A stretch of DNA of 62,749 bases from a virus. A program made the translations under genes and the position numbers. The notes under the pieces are model-generated. The model was not told where the DNA came from. It searched no databases and saw only the letters and a list, made by a program, of their open reading frames with translations. Positions 10,001 through 16,815 of this stretch are shown in pieces (the first letter of the stretch is position 1; each line of letters begins with the position of its first letter). The stretch lies in the IMG/VR virus record IMGVR_UViG_3300042520_000420, positions 1-62,749 of that record; one strand, given 5' to 3'.

Positions 10001-13000
10001 AAAATGGCGACCCACTTGTTGTTTACCATGCAACGGGCAAAAACTTCAACACATTTGATCCAAAAAAACTTGGTCAAAACACTAAAGATGCAACCGCAAA
10101 ATTAGGATTTTTCTTTGCCGGAAACGTAGATGCGGCAGACGAGTTTATGCGTCAGATGACCTACAAAGGTGTGGGCGAATACCAAGCTGGCGCTAATGTA
10201 ATTCCAGCTTACCTTTCCATAAAAAATCCTTTTGAAATTTCATCTGCGAATTTTGGAATGCAAATGACGGCGTTACAAAGAATGCCGCAAACAAAAGCCA
10301 AACAATTCATTGCTGATTTTTTGGTAGACGTTAAAAATGAAGGGTTTGATGGAATAGTAATTAGATCCACAAGAGGTACAGGCACAAGTTTATTTAAAGC
10401 AAAAGAGTTTGGTGCTGACAATTGGGTTGCGTTTGAACCAACTCAGATTAAATCTGCAATTGGTAACGTTGGATCATATGGTCAACGAGCGCCTACAGCG
10501 TCAGAAGCAAAGCAACTTGGTCTTACGCAGAAGAAAGCCGCCGAGCTTCAGGAAAAGGGTGATGTTCGCTTTAGCTTGCGTAAGGCTCCAGATACGCCAG
10601 CGTTTAAACGATTCTTTGCAGGTAGCAAGGTTGTCAACGAGGACGGATCGCCCAAGGTTATGTACCACGGCACAAACAAAGACTTCAATGAGTTTTTGAT
10701 TGCGGAGAAGGCAAATAGAACCGGAATGCCTGATGGCTTCTATTTCACATCAGATGCTGAAGATGCCAGCCGGTATGCAAAAGGCGATGGCGCTAATGTT
10801 ATGCCTGTCTACCTAAGCATCAAGAGTCCATATAACCTTGGTGGAAAGAACAAAATCTCCAAAGAGATGGTCATGCAATTTAGAGATGAGTTGCGTCAAG
10901 ACAACCCCAATCTACCGTTTAGCTGGATACAGGAAAAGGTCAACATCTTTAAGGAAAACACTGCCGCAGGCAGATTCCCATTCCCCAGCATCAGCTTCCC
11001 CACGGCGGCGATGCAAAGAGTTTTTGAGGCGGGTGGGTATGATGGCTTGATTGATGGCAGCAGAGTCTTTGTTGCGTTTAACCCAAGTCAAATTAAATCT
11101 GCTACCGGCAACATTGGAACCTTTGACAAAGAAAGTTCAGATGTTCGTTTCAGCCTGCGTTACAGCCTTGACCCAAGCATTGAAGAGCGTGTAAACGCTA
11201 CAACCACTTCCCGGGAAGAGAAGGGCCACATTGATAGGATGATTGAGGCAATCTCTCCATCCACCTATTCCCGCTTCCGTGCGCAAGCTTTAAACAGGTA
11301 TGACAGGCTCTCTGAGTACGACAAGATGCTTGCCAAGCAAATGGGTGGAGTTGAACTCCTTGCTGATGCGAGTGCGGAAGCTGCCGCCCTGATGTCTGAT
11401 CTTGGTGCTGGCATCACCGCCTCTGTCTTGGGTGTACATGACCGCAACGGTGGCATCCCTGTGTTCCGCAAGGGCGTTACAACGGTGGACGGATCCATCA
11501 AAGGTCCAATCTCCATCTTTGTGCCGCTGGCAAAGCTCAACAACCCCAAGGCCTATCGAGATTACCAATTTTGGTCTGGCGTTAAGCGGGGTCGCCCATT
11601 CATTGGCGCAGGCGGCAAAGAGTTGTTGTTCCAAGAAGGCGACATCAAGCAGGCCGAACTCTTAGAAAAAGAATACAAGGACATGGGTGTCTCCTTTGAT
11701 CAAATCCAAAAGGAATGGATTCAATTCAACAATGGATTGGTTAAATACCTTGTAGATACTGGAGTCTTGTCTGAGAAGCAGGCTGATCTTTTTACTAGGT
11801 ACAGCGACTACGTCCCCTTCTATCGTCAGATGGATGGTGAGAAGACTGTTGGCCCCAACATCTTCCAATCAATCTCGGGCGTTAAACAGCCCAAGAAATA
11901 CAAGGGTGAGACCGAGGCTCCATTGGCTGACTTCCTTGAAACAATTGTGCGCAACACTCAGTCTGCCATTCAGATGGGGGTCAAGAACACTGCCGCTCAA
12001 CGTGCAGTCGGCGTGGCGACCCAAATCCAGATGGCTGAGAAGCTGAAGTACAAGCCTAAGTCAATGATTAATGTTGTTACGGTTTTGGAAAAAGGCCAAG
12101 AGGCCTATTACGAATGCTATGACCATTTGTTTATTGAGTCAGTCAAGAGTTTAAACATCCCAGATCTGCCGTTTATTGGTCTGCTTTCTGCCCCGGCAAA
12201 CCTGCTGCGTAACTTGGTTACCAAAGATCCCGGATTCATGATGGCAAACATGTTGCGTGACTCCTTGTCTGCTTGGGTAACCAGCGGAGCAAAGATGACA
12301 CCTATTGCATCCACTATCGCTAACTTTGGCAAGTCCCTTGCTGGGACTTCTCCAGAGTTCAAGGCGCTTTTAAACGCAGGTATCTTGGGTGGTTACGAGT
12401 TCTCCCAGAACACAGAGCAAAGCGGCAAAACCTTGGCCCAAGCACTGCGTTTAAAGGCGGGGACAGGAAATCTGGGCGACAAAGCCAGCAGCCTGTGGGA
12501 TTTGCTGGAGAAAGGCACAACAGCCTCCGATGCAGCAACAAGGATTGAAGTCTACAAAAGCACCCTTGCCGAGACTGGAAATGAGGCAGAAGCCCTGTTC
12601 CGTTCTCTGGAGGTAATGAACTTCAACAGGAAGGGCAGTTCTGCCGTTATCCGTGTAATGACTGCCGCCATCCCATTCTTGAATGCTCGTATGCAGGGCT
12701 TGGATGTTCTGTACCGTGCTGGCATCAGACCCCTCACGGACAAGCTCTTTTTTGGCAAAGAGCCAACCGAAAGAGAAAAAGAAATCCAACGCATCTTCTT
12801 TGTTCGTGGCATGACCATCACCGCCTTGTCAGCCATGTATTGGTTACTCACACACGATGATGAAGAGTACAAGAAACAAGAGCAGGAAACAAGGGACAAC
12901 AATTGGCTCTTCCCATCTCTTGGCATCAAGATTCCTATTCCATTTGAGGTTGGCGTGATCTTCAAGGTTATCCCTGAGAGGATCATGGCGGCAACGCTAG

Positions 13001-13713
13001 GTGAAGATACGTCCAAGGATTTCACTGAATCAATGATGCGCAATCTGCGCTCTACGTTGGCAATTGATTACTTGCCTCAAACGCTTAAACCAATTGTTGA
13101 AGTATCGTCAAACTTCTCCTTCTTCACCCGCAGACCAATCGTTGGTCAGGGCTTAGATGGGGTGTCCGATCAATTCCAAGTTGGCCCGACTACCAGCATC
13201 ATTGCGGAAAAGATTGGCAAGCAAATTGGCATGTCACCAATGAAAGTTGATCACCTGATCAGTGGATATACAGGCTCGCTGGGAATGTATATGGTAGATG
13301 CGCTTGATGCCATCATGGATATGAACAATGATTCGCCCAAAGCCGCCAAACGCTTTGAGCAAATGCCAGTACTGAAACGTTTCCTTTTGGATCCAGAGGC
13401 CAGAGGAACTGTGTCGGCGTACTACGAAATGAAGAACTCAGTTGATGAGACTGTGCGCACATCCAATCTATTGGAGAGAACAGGCAACTACGAAGAGTGG
13501 GGGCCTTACATGCAGGACAACATCAAGATGCTTTCAACCAAAGATTACATCGCTGATCTTGAGAAGTCCATGAAAGAGTTTAGGGAGATCCAAGTTCTGA
13601 TTAGAAGCTCAAAAATGAATGCAGTCGAAAAGCGGGAGGCCCTTCTAAACATTACCAAGGCTCAAAACGCCCTGACAGCCAACATCCAACTTCTCAAGAA
13701 GAACGTACAGTGA
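4042..13713 (+). CDS. Giant polyvalent ejected protein: zincin, GP88-like, tandem ADP-ribosyltransferase domains, LPD38-like end
   Basis: 3223 aa. An Ala/Gly-rich, membrane-active-looking stretch lies at about 130-200 and long helical regions follow. A metallopeptidase-like motif HESIH (939-943) is followed near 1004 by EEAIADAF, as in gluzincins. Residues about 1300-1600 resemble the phage GP88 family, with a cysteine cluster starting CPQSGICEDLC near 1356. A divergent ART-like segment (RLYHQT, about 1636) precedes three tandem ART-PolyVal-type domains starting near 1770, 1972 and 2183; each opens with F-x3-SK(I/V)V and YHAT or YHGT and ends with a GYDG(V/L/I) and IKSA(I/T)GN(I/V)G block. 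The remainder (about 2400-3223) resembles LPD38-type polyvalent-associated regions. Linkers of the form RFSLR separate the modules. Such proteins are thought to be injected with phage DNA and to modify host targets. The 3' end overlaps the convergent 13694 gene by 20 bp. Confidence 0.8.
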   Translation: MTIEVELVDGRILEFPDGTSPAVIQSTAKKATQDKYFGVSTAELKAAPSAPMSFGDTARAGIAGLTGALGSAVSAFGADTAPAQGLRSLTESIQSGMTPERLEEQRRRDELMQRSEKEGLGAQILAGAGAVAEAPIQSIAQGLGSSIPAIAAGLATVVAGAPVAIAGAVGLAARAIFGAVQGAGEAKSDIYSSVKAKLMESGKNEAQAEAEAAKAQEYVSKNLPGIIGSSLAGAVDAATGVESIVGKGAFKSAVKPLEKPSLLRETFKQAGSEALPEGLQAGVGQVTQNVALQNAGFDTSTFEGVAGSVTRDALMGALTGGAVTPLQMSSLRRDYELDKQRKVEEENRVLEEKIAKEEQARQEQIIKTQEDLGLNREFPALPAPAEQIEEPPVAVDPLKNPLGNIQKNEIPEISQTIDEYRKNANLPPLKDYSVEDLVDAMPGTDPRGEEGLLNEWLTAKTGWTKADKMTAQQVLDQAKLKKIETKTKGFEDFLARVTGYRDLTTMSQPQLFAAFKALSALPESETTQILPEGTNASRFSEDQYRKALDGVDQLLDGLVSKDGKPIPLDRGQVIKEIQQYTGLTKTEHAESILDEAIRLGDLDSVKTPRYRMVDPATGQLKGVAYDNRKAADAAAKQRGYDVKQITAEGITPPSTAATLPEGFDIRKGSFKEGEAPEGYSVMAGDEALYQAKTSEEAATKKASFEKTRAGMANAIDNQIAQKLNSVEQSQSRLNKMEAMGEGQTDNYAKARGKHAQLEESVAKDVEGLLEKKAKYESPISIKAFGKKAVGRTGYTVFEGGEATATYPTRTAAEEAILTARSDDELKQLTKDQGRRGLGKRAEAEIQRRAAPPPTEGKKVSEVLEGIEEEKRKPKPIPPEVKANIERLEKELRPLMEKLGLGKVTLNVVQDIENNAEGAFSKTLMRIALDSEKPVRTMRHESIHALKELGFFTPAQWNTLQRMAKDKWIQTYLKDKNAIHKGKSMTRFDAYMDIYGGNMDTIMEEAIADAFADFDVNKAPPGLITALLNKIRAFFEALRNAMAGAGFQTADEVFGMVERGELVENPSAWKATPEDEEEAARYSVNNGIDPYISGGQLNVPMESDGTKYSIKQAYTPEQIAKSAQATNRKGETKKVKILKNDPITGLPLNQNGTVTLYYPTDNAGARELARTKRLKGHSPTANRIYLTNESSAPAVATNPGMIEQPLGGANVLLEIDPSLLHELEDRKDGRRDFFIPIAEGAVFAKKMKKTKLFTLNALRTKGLHPDRTLNQVTKMVNDAAAKWAASNAKDRSVMAKQAKDTLLADHNITNLFGANSKLEKTNIGEYGLTYKDKNVMSTGLGFASAQKINDEQRATTCPQSGICEDLCLGETSGQNRLYGGEGQWRSGPRLSQYLKTEALVVNPEAFAIAMIKQITSFRKAAQDLGYYPAIRLNVTSDFNPKTFENIINMFPDVMFYDYTKLDTKPIAPNHHLTYSSTGASQVVDDDIVYNKFSNWDRMVDKVLPSGRNVAMAFTSRSAMPKFVMDQRTGKSFEVWNGDEYDARFLDPVRKDGDGWIIGLTNKDNTTKPEDAAKKHNGFFLDYDPERDGDTLVIQNQEKLKTGAPQPITFTKKTEKFSLRDLPPEPGTQPIPKGMVRLYHQTDSESLANISKEGLSIKYAKGVEGPKAIYAGETPFYGPADTRPTVEFFAPKNQWDAPFVLADVSPNQIIAAHYPWHKQARYLEAEPDSMKVALDGGFDNLTDPDTATAVKYIKDKYKNQKPEKYSLRSAPESEEFKQWFGDSKIVDSKGKPVLLYHATNFSEEDKIDQENVFSVFKESDDGKLGAGIYASSLPKYAESYGPTGTVMPLYASIKNPLVINMDADGIETDADGYQSVTTKVGIRANTALEGVAKKILAKNPDFKTESKRYLRGSEVQELLEMGGYDGVVLEDNEGNFVEVNAFKPEQLKSSIGNIGTYDASNPDIRFSLKEAPNTPEFKQFIKDSKVVDENGDPLVVYHATGKNFNTFDPKKLGQNTKDATAKLGFFFAGNVDAADEFMRQMTYKGVGEYQAGANVIPAYLSIKNPFEISSANFGMQMTALQRMPQTKAKQFIADFLVDVKNEGFDGIVIRSTRGTGTSLFKAKEFGADNWVAFEPTQIKSAIGNVGSYGQRAPTASEAKQLGLTQKKAAELQEKGDVRFSLRKAPDTPAFKRFFAGSKVVNEDGSPKVMYHGTNKDFNEFLIAEKANRTGMPDGFYFTSDAEDASRYAKGDGANVMPVYLSIKSPYNLGGKNKISKEMVMQFRDELRQDNPNLPFSWIQEKVNIFKENTAAGRFPFPSISFPTAAMQRVFEAGGYDGLIDGSRVFVAFNPSQIKSATGNIGTFDKESSDVRFSLRYSLDPSIEERVNATTTSREEKGHIDRMIEAISPSTYSRFRAQALNRYDRLSEYDKMLAKQMGGVELLADASAEAAALMSDLGAGITASVLGVHDRNGGIPVFRKGVTTVDGSIKGPISIFVPLAKLNNPKAYRDYQFWSGVKRGRPFIGAGGKELLFQEGDIKQAELLEKEYKDMGVSFDQIQKEWIQFNNGLVKYLVDTGVLSEKQADLFTRYSDYVPFYRQMDGEKTVGPNIFQSISGVKQPKKYKGETEAPLADFLETIVRNTQSAIQMGVKNTAAQRAVGVATQIQMAEKLKYKPKSMINVVTVLEKGQEAYYECYDHLFIESVKSLNIPDLPFIGLLSAPANLLRNLVTKDPGFMMANMLRDSLSAWVTSGAKMTPIASTIANFGKSLAGTSPEFKALLNAGILGGYEFSQNTEQSGKTLAQALRLKAGTGNLGDKASSLWDLLEKGTTASDAATRIEVYKSTLAETGNEAEALFRSLEVMNFNRKGSSAVIRVMTAAIPFLNARMQGLDVLYRAGIRPLTDKLFFGKEPTEREKEIQRIFFVRGMTITALSAMYWLLTHDDEEYKKQEQETRDNNWLFPSLGIKIPIPFEVGVIFKVIPERIMAATLGEDTSKDFTESMMRNLRSTLAIDYLPQTLKPIVEVSSNFSFFTRRPIVGQGLDGVSDQFQVGPTTSIIAEKIGKQIGMSPMKVDHLISGYTGSLGMYMVDALDAIMDMNNDSPKAAKRFEQMPVLKRFLLDPEARGTVSAYYEMKNSVDETVRTSNLLERTGNYEEWGPYMQDNIKMLSTKDYIADLEKSMKEFREIQVLIRSSKMNAVEKREALLNITKAQNALTANIQLLKKNVQ

Positions 13714-13987
13714 TGTGATTGTTTTCAAAAAGCCAGCCTACCGTTCCCCGGTGGGCTGCTTCCCACATGTTTAAACGTTCTTCCCGGGACATATCCCGGC
13801 CTTGATCCAGTTCTGCGTGGCAGGTAAAACATAACGCCGCAATACGATAGTCATGGGCTTTCAGCCCACGGCCTTTGCCGTCCCGCATCTGATTTGAATG
13901 CGCAGCCACCACCGTGCCATCAGAAATATTGCAATGCTGACAGGGAGATAGCCGCACAACCTCAAGTAACTTCTGATTCCTGTACAT
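13694..13987 (-). CDS. YbcO/DUF1364-like putative HNH nuclease
   Basis: 97 aa, last gene of the leftward block. Near the N-terminus is CQHC, then VVAAHSNQ..GKGRGLKAHD and CFTCHAELD. That layout (Cys pair, AHxN, GKGxGxKAxD, CxxCHxxLD) is characteristic of the DUF1364/YbcO putative nuclease family found beside recombination genes in phages, and fits a zinc-bound HNH-type fold. With the exonuclease, annealase and RusA-like genes it suggests a role in phage DNA processing. A GTTTAAAC copy lies at 13769 inside the gene. Confidence 0.7.
   Translation of the reverse strand: MYRNQKLLEVVRLSPCQHCNISDGTVVAAHSNQMRDGKGRGLKAHDYRIAALCFTCHAELDQGRDMSREERLNMWEAAHRGTVGWLFENNHITVRSS
13726..13758 (-). terminator. 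Intrinsic-type terminator for leftward early operon, inside the last gene
   Basis: On the minus strand a 9-bp stem (13750-13758 with 13734-13742, one G-U pair, 7-nt loop) is followed by GGCTTTTTG. It falls inside the 3' end of the 13694-13987 gene and close to the end of the convergent 4042-13713 gene. There is no T run on the plus strand. Confidence 0.5.
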
Positions 13988-14000
13988 TTGTTATTTTAGT

Positions 14001-14168
14001 TCAGTTATGTTTTTCATTTAGCTTCTCCTTTGCATCTCTGCTTTGTTGTAAAAATTTGCGCAACCACTTAGAGCCGCCAATCCTTTTCCATTCCTCATAC
14101 TCGCTTTGGGTTACCCTAACTGCAACTGTTTTTCCTGATTTGGTCAGTTCACTTTTGGGTCTTGGCAT
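14001..14168 (-). CDS. Small RHH-like DNA-binding protein
   Basis: 55 aa, start ATG at 14168 with AAAGGAT upstream. The sequence begins MPRPKSELTKSGKTVAVRVT and continues with YEEWKRIGGSKWLRKFLQQ. The beta strand (KTVAVRVT) followed by two helices with a G-x-WLRKFL turn resembles the ribbon-helix-helix fold of Arc/CopG-type regulators. It overlaps the end of the upstream gene by 20 nt. Probably a small transcriptional regulator; its target is unknown. Confidence 0.65.
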   Translation of the reverse strand: MPRPKSELTKSGKTVAVRVTQSEYEEWKRIGGSKWLRKFLQQSRDAKEKLNEKHN

Positions 14169-14367
14169 GGCTATCCTTTAGCTCTTGAATCTCTGAAGCA
14201 ACCTCATCGGCGTGAAACAATGTGTCATCTAGTCGTTTAAATCTATCCTCTAAACCCTGAAGAGCTGCAACGTAAGCGGCTTGCCAAACCTCCCATGACC
14301 AACCACCGTCATCTTCAAAAGCCTTTTGACCTATGAAATGGCAGAAATCTTCTTTTATCTTTGTCAT
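14149..14367 (-). CDS. Small hypothetical protein
   Basis: 72 aa from ATG 14367; GAGGCAAAATAACC lies upstream and a longer version could start at 14385. Helical, acidic, with the motif WSWEVWQAAYVAALQGLEDR, reminiscent of small phage proteins of unknown role. Overlaps the 3' part of the upstream gene's end region and the start of the next gene. Confidence 0.6.
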   Translation of the reverse strand: MTKIKEDFCHFIGQKAFEDDGGWSWEVWQAAYVAALQGLEDRFKRLDDTLFHADEVASEIQELKDSHAKTQK

Positions 14368-14369
14368 GG

Positions 14370-14555
14370 TTATTTTGCCTCGCATTTTGTGTAAACAAAA
14401 ACTTGTTTCTTTTCGTCCAACTTATCTCTTGCTCGTTGGCTTGCAAGTTGACCGGCTCGCACACCGCTGGCTACTTGCTTCATTTTTTTGTCAACTGTAA
14501 ACAAACTTGGCCCTTGCCAATCAAATGCTGTCCCTATAGATCTCCGCACAATCAT
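14370..14555 (-). CDS. Small basic hypothetical protein
   Basis: 61 aa with a strong start, AAGGGGACAAGCATGA. The same 16-nt start cassette is used by the 16185-16475 gene. The product is basic and helical (AGQLASQRARDKLDEKK) with a single Cys near the end. No known family recognised. Confidence 0.6.
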   Translation of the reverse strand: MIVRRSIGTAFDWQGPSLFTVDKKMKQVASGVRAGQLASQRARDKLDEKKQVFVYTKCEAK

Positions 14556-14694
14556 GCTTGTCCCCTTCTCTTTTTGTTAAAAATACAAGCTTGCATTTTG
14601 TGCAAGCCCAAGCTGAACCAACCACAACAATGGTCTTTTTATTTGCGTGTGTGCCAATCAGCTTTCCAAAGAATGTTCTTATGCGTTCAAGCAT
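14521..14694 (-). CDS. Small single-zinc-finger-like protein
   Basis: 57 aa from ATG 14694, which overlaps the upstream TAA (TAATG) and follows GGAGGGGG. After a short basic helix and a hydrophobic strand (TIVVVGSAW) comes ACTKCKLVFLTKREGDKHDC, a C-x2-C ... H-x-C arrangement that could bind one zinc. Possible nucleic-acid or protein-binding finger; not assigned to a family. It overlaps the start of the 14370-14555 gene by 35 nt. Confidence 0.6.
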   Translation of the reverse strand: MLERIRTFFGKLIGTHANKKTIVVVGSAWACTKCKLVFLTKREGDKHDCAEIYRDSI

Positions 14695-14849
14695 TATTCT
14701 TTCCCCCTCCAAATTCTTATTGCCCTCTTAATTGCGTACCACAAACTTCTACGCATAAGCTTCTTCTTTAACTCCTCGTTCTCCAGCAGTATTTCGCTGT
14801 TGTGCTTGGACATAAGACTCCATGCTTTTTCAATTGCTTCTTTATCCAT
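14694..14849 (-). CDS. Small helical hypothetical protein
   Basis: 51 aa, start ATG 14849 with GGAGGAAACAAA upstream. It forms a heptad-like helix (SEILLENEELKKKLMRR) followed by a basic, Trp-rich tail (LWYAIKRAIRIWRG). Translationally coupled to the next gene through TAATG. Role unknown; a small membrane- or nucleic-acid-associated peptide is possible. Confidence 0.55.
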   Translation of the reverse strand: MDKEAIEKAWSLMSKHNSEILLENEELKKKLMRRSLWYAIKRAIRIWRGKE

Positions 14850-15042
14850 TTTGTTTCCTCCATCTTCTACACAAATCTTTTGCTGCTTTGCTCTTTGGCT
14901 TCCTGTTGCACATTTCGCTTATGGATTTCTCCTTTGCTTGCACCTGTAACTGCCAAGGTGTAATGGGTTTTGGCGGGTCGGGAAATAAACCATTGAAACC
15001 CACTACACCAAGCACTGCGCTGAGAATGAGTTTGTCAATCAT
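14842..15042 (-). CDS. Small protein with N-terminal hydrophobic segment
   Basis: 66 aa; its ATG overlaps the upstream TGA (ATGA). Residues 5-20 (LILSAVLGVVGFNGLF) look like a signal anchor, followed by a Pro-rich link and a basic region with two Cys (MCNRK, LCRRWRK). Possibly an inner-membrane or periplasmic small protein expressed early. No family recognised. Confidence 0.55.
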   Translation of the reverse strand: MIDKLILSAVLGVVGFNGLFPDPPKPITPWQLQVQAKEKSISEMCNRKPKSKAAKDLCRRWRKQNG

Positions 15043-15161
15043 TTGTAGACAGGCACAACTTCACCACCAAAGTTTTTTTGCACATCCGTAGCCTCCCCCT
15101 CAACCCAAAAAAACTTGGGTTCATGTTTTTCTTTAACCCAAACATATCCGTATGGTTTCAT
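15039..15161 (-). CDS. Very small hypothetical protein
   Basis: 40 aa, ATG 15161 with AAGGAGAAGAACAC upstream, overlapping the stop of the gene before it. The sequence starts MKPYGYVWVKEKHEPKFFW and is aromatic and beta-rich. It is held between two genes with 4-nt overlaps, which supports it as real. Confidence 0.5.
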   Translation of the reverse strand: MKPYGYVWVKEKHEPKFFWVEGEATDVQKNFGGEVVPVYK

Positions 15162-15793
15162 GTGTTCTTCTCCTTGATGTCGTAAAACCAGTCATCTCCT
15201 GCGCTCCACTTGCGTGTGCCGTCTACGGTATAAAAATCTTTAGCGGCCTGAAAGTCGGGAAACTTTGTCTCGGCAGGAATTAAGGATTGGTCGTACCAAA
15301 GGCATCTGTTGTTTGGCTGACAAGCAAACTGTCCGTTGTCCAACATGATCCAGTTAAAGGATTTGTGTTCTTCAGCCTGTTCTGTGAACCCAGTATCCAG
15401 CGTCAGCTCATCTGCACAAAAATCTACAGTGAAAAGATAGCGACCAAAATGCCACTCTTTGTCCTTACCAAGAAACTTTACACCAAGATTTCGTAAGCCA
15501 ATCTTTTCGATGATGGTGAATCTGTAACCCATGCAGTCCCACAACTGCAACGTGTCAATAGACAAAGTGCCGCTGTAATCTTCTTGCCAAACATACGCAT
15601 GGATGGGCAGCTTGTCATACAAAGCGCCATACGCTGGCAGCAATGACTCAATGCGAAACACCTGACCACGCAGCGCCTTAAGGCTCACCCAAATGGCTGG
15701 CTCCAACTCGCCGTGACCTTTGGTGTGGTTGTACAAAAACTCACGTTTTACAAAACATTTAATGGGTGGTAACGATGCCACGATGTAGCTCAT
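15158..15793 (-). CDS. Phage early protein of unknown function
   Basis: 211 aa, ATG after AAGGAGAAGAACAC. Rich in aromatic residues, with many short predicted strands; no TM segment or signal. Motifs that stand out are WVSLKALRGQVFRIESLLP and LWYDQSLIPAETKFPDF. The C-terminus KEKNT is encoded by the ribosome-binding site of the next gene. It is the largest unknown of this block; function not assigned. Confidence 0.65.
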   Translation of the reverse strand: MSYIVASLPPIKCFVKREFLYNHTKGHGELEPAIWVSLKALRGQVFRIESLLPAYGALYDKLPIHAYVWQEDYSGTLSIDTLQLWDCMGYRFTIIEKIGLRNLGVKFLGKDKEWHFGRYLFTVDFCADELTLDTGFTEQAEEHKSFNWIMLDNGQFACQPNNRCLWYDQSLIPAETKFPDFQAAKDFYTVDGTRKWSAGDDWFYDIKEKNT

Positions 15794-16188
15794 GTGTTCT
15801 TCTCCTTGAGTTTGGCTTCAGTCCAACGCACTGCGTATTCACGATCTCCAGTCGAACATTCTCCAGTTACAGGGTCAACATAGCTTTCCCAACAAGCCTC
15901 GTGAAACTCCTCTGGGGTCAGCCCTACCCATGTGCGCTGTGGTGGGTGGGTGCTGCCATTGGGCCATTGAGCAAAATAAACGGGGCGACCAATTAGGTCT
16001 TCTTTGCCCTCAACCATATGTACAAATTCTTTGACATTTATTTGTTTTAGCTCTTGGCTTTCCATCTTTTCAATGGTCTTCAACAGTTTGCCAATGACTC
16101 TGTAACAGTCGGCATGAAGATTGTTTGCCTCATCGTAGTTGCGAGTGCCGACCCGACACCGCTCCATAATCTGTTCTGCTTTTGTCAT
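15790..16188 (-). CDS. Early hypothetical protein
   Basis: 132 aa, ATG after AAGGGGACAAGC, with ATGA overlap to the upstream gene. An N-terminal helical part (ANNLHADCYRVIGKLLKTI) is followed by a Trp/Pro-rich domain (WVGLTPEEFHEACW, DREYAVRWTEAKL). It ends KEKNT like the next protein, because both 3' ends coincide with the same duplicated start cassette. No family assigned. Confidence 0.6.
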   Translation of the reverse strand: MTKAEQIMERCRVGTRNYDEANNLHADCYRVIGKLLKTIEKMESQELKQINVKEFVHMVEGKEDLIGRPVYFAQWPNGSTHPPQRTWVGLTPEEFHEACWESYVDPVTGECSTGDREYAVRWTEAKLKEKNT

Positions 16189-16475
16189 GCTTGTCCCCTT
16201 TCAGGAGTCCCTTGGCCTCTTGCTCTGATGGCGTTTGCCAAATGGGTTGACGCACCAAAATCTTTCATGATGTGTCCTTTGACTGTTGGGTGTTCTGTGT
16301 CAACACCTGCTTCACACACCCTCGCACAGGCTTCACGTTCTTTGGCGGCAATCAACTTAGCAAAGATTTCCAAAAATCTTTTTGGTACTGGGTTAGCTGT
16401 TTCCTCGGGTGATGGAAGTTCTTTCAGCCATTCTTTGCTGGCTTTGTTTGTTATCCCAATAATGTCTTGTGTCAT
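16185..16475 (-). CDS. Conserved small phage protein (REACA motif)
   Basis: 96 aa; ATG overlaps the upstream TAA. It contains FAKLIAAKEREACARVCE and LANAIRARG, a pattern I recognise as widespread in accessory regions of proteobacterial phages and prophages without known function. Mostly helical. Confidence 0.6.
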   Translation of the reverse strand: MTQDIIGITNKASKEWLKELPSPEETANPVPKRFLEIFAKLIAAKEREACARVCEAGVDTEHPTVKGHIMKDFGASTHLANAIRARGQGTPERGQA

Positions 16476-16687
16476 TACTCCTCCTCTGCGTGTTCAAACA
16501 AGCGTTGCTTCAACCTTTCGATACGGCGACTGTTGTATTCGATAGTGGCATCTGCGTACTCAGCGGCAGTCTCAGCTTCCAACTTGCGCAAGTATGCCTC
16601 TTGCAGTTCTGCGTACACAACTTCGTAGATAGTCTTTGGTCTAAGAATATCCTTGATGTATTTGATTGTGGTTTGCCTGAATGTCAT
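16475..16687 (-). CDS. Small coiled-coil protein
   Basis: 70 aa using ATG 16687, which follows GAGGAGAAGCT; longer versions lack a better site. Highly charged helix (YAELQEAYLRKLEAETAAEY ... RRIERLKQRLFEHAEEE), likely a coiled coil. The start cassette GGAGAAGCTATGACATT is duplicated at 16815. Confidence 0.6.
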   Translation of the reverse strand: MTFRQTTIKYIKDILRPKTIYEVVYAELQEAYLRKLEAETAAEYADATIEYNSRRIERLKQRLFEHAEEE

Positions 16688-16815
16688 AGCTTCTCCTCGT
16701 ATGCCCCAAGCGCCGCATTCCACCCCGCCGCCGCAAACTGTTTGGCTATAGGCTCAAGCCAGCGTGTACCAAACTTCCATTCAAAACGATTGCTCCACCA
16801 ATGTTCAAATGTCAT
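16684..16815 (-). CDS. Very small hypothetical protein
   Basis: 43 aa, ATG 16815 with GGAGAAGCT. It starts MTFEHWWSNRFEWKFG and contains WLEPIAKQFAAAGWNAAL, a helix similar to small phage proteins with a W-x-A-A motif. Its stop overlaps the next start. Confidence 0.5.
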   Translation of the reverse strand: MTFEHWWSNRFEWKFGTRWLEPIAKQFAAAGWNAALGAYEEKL

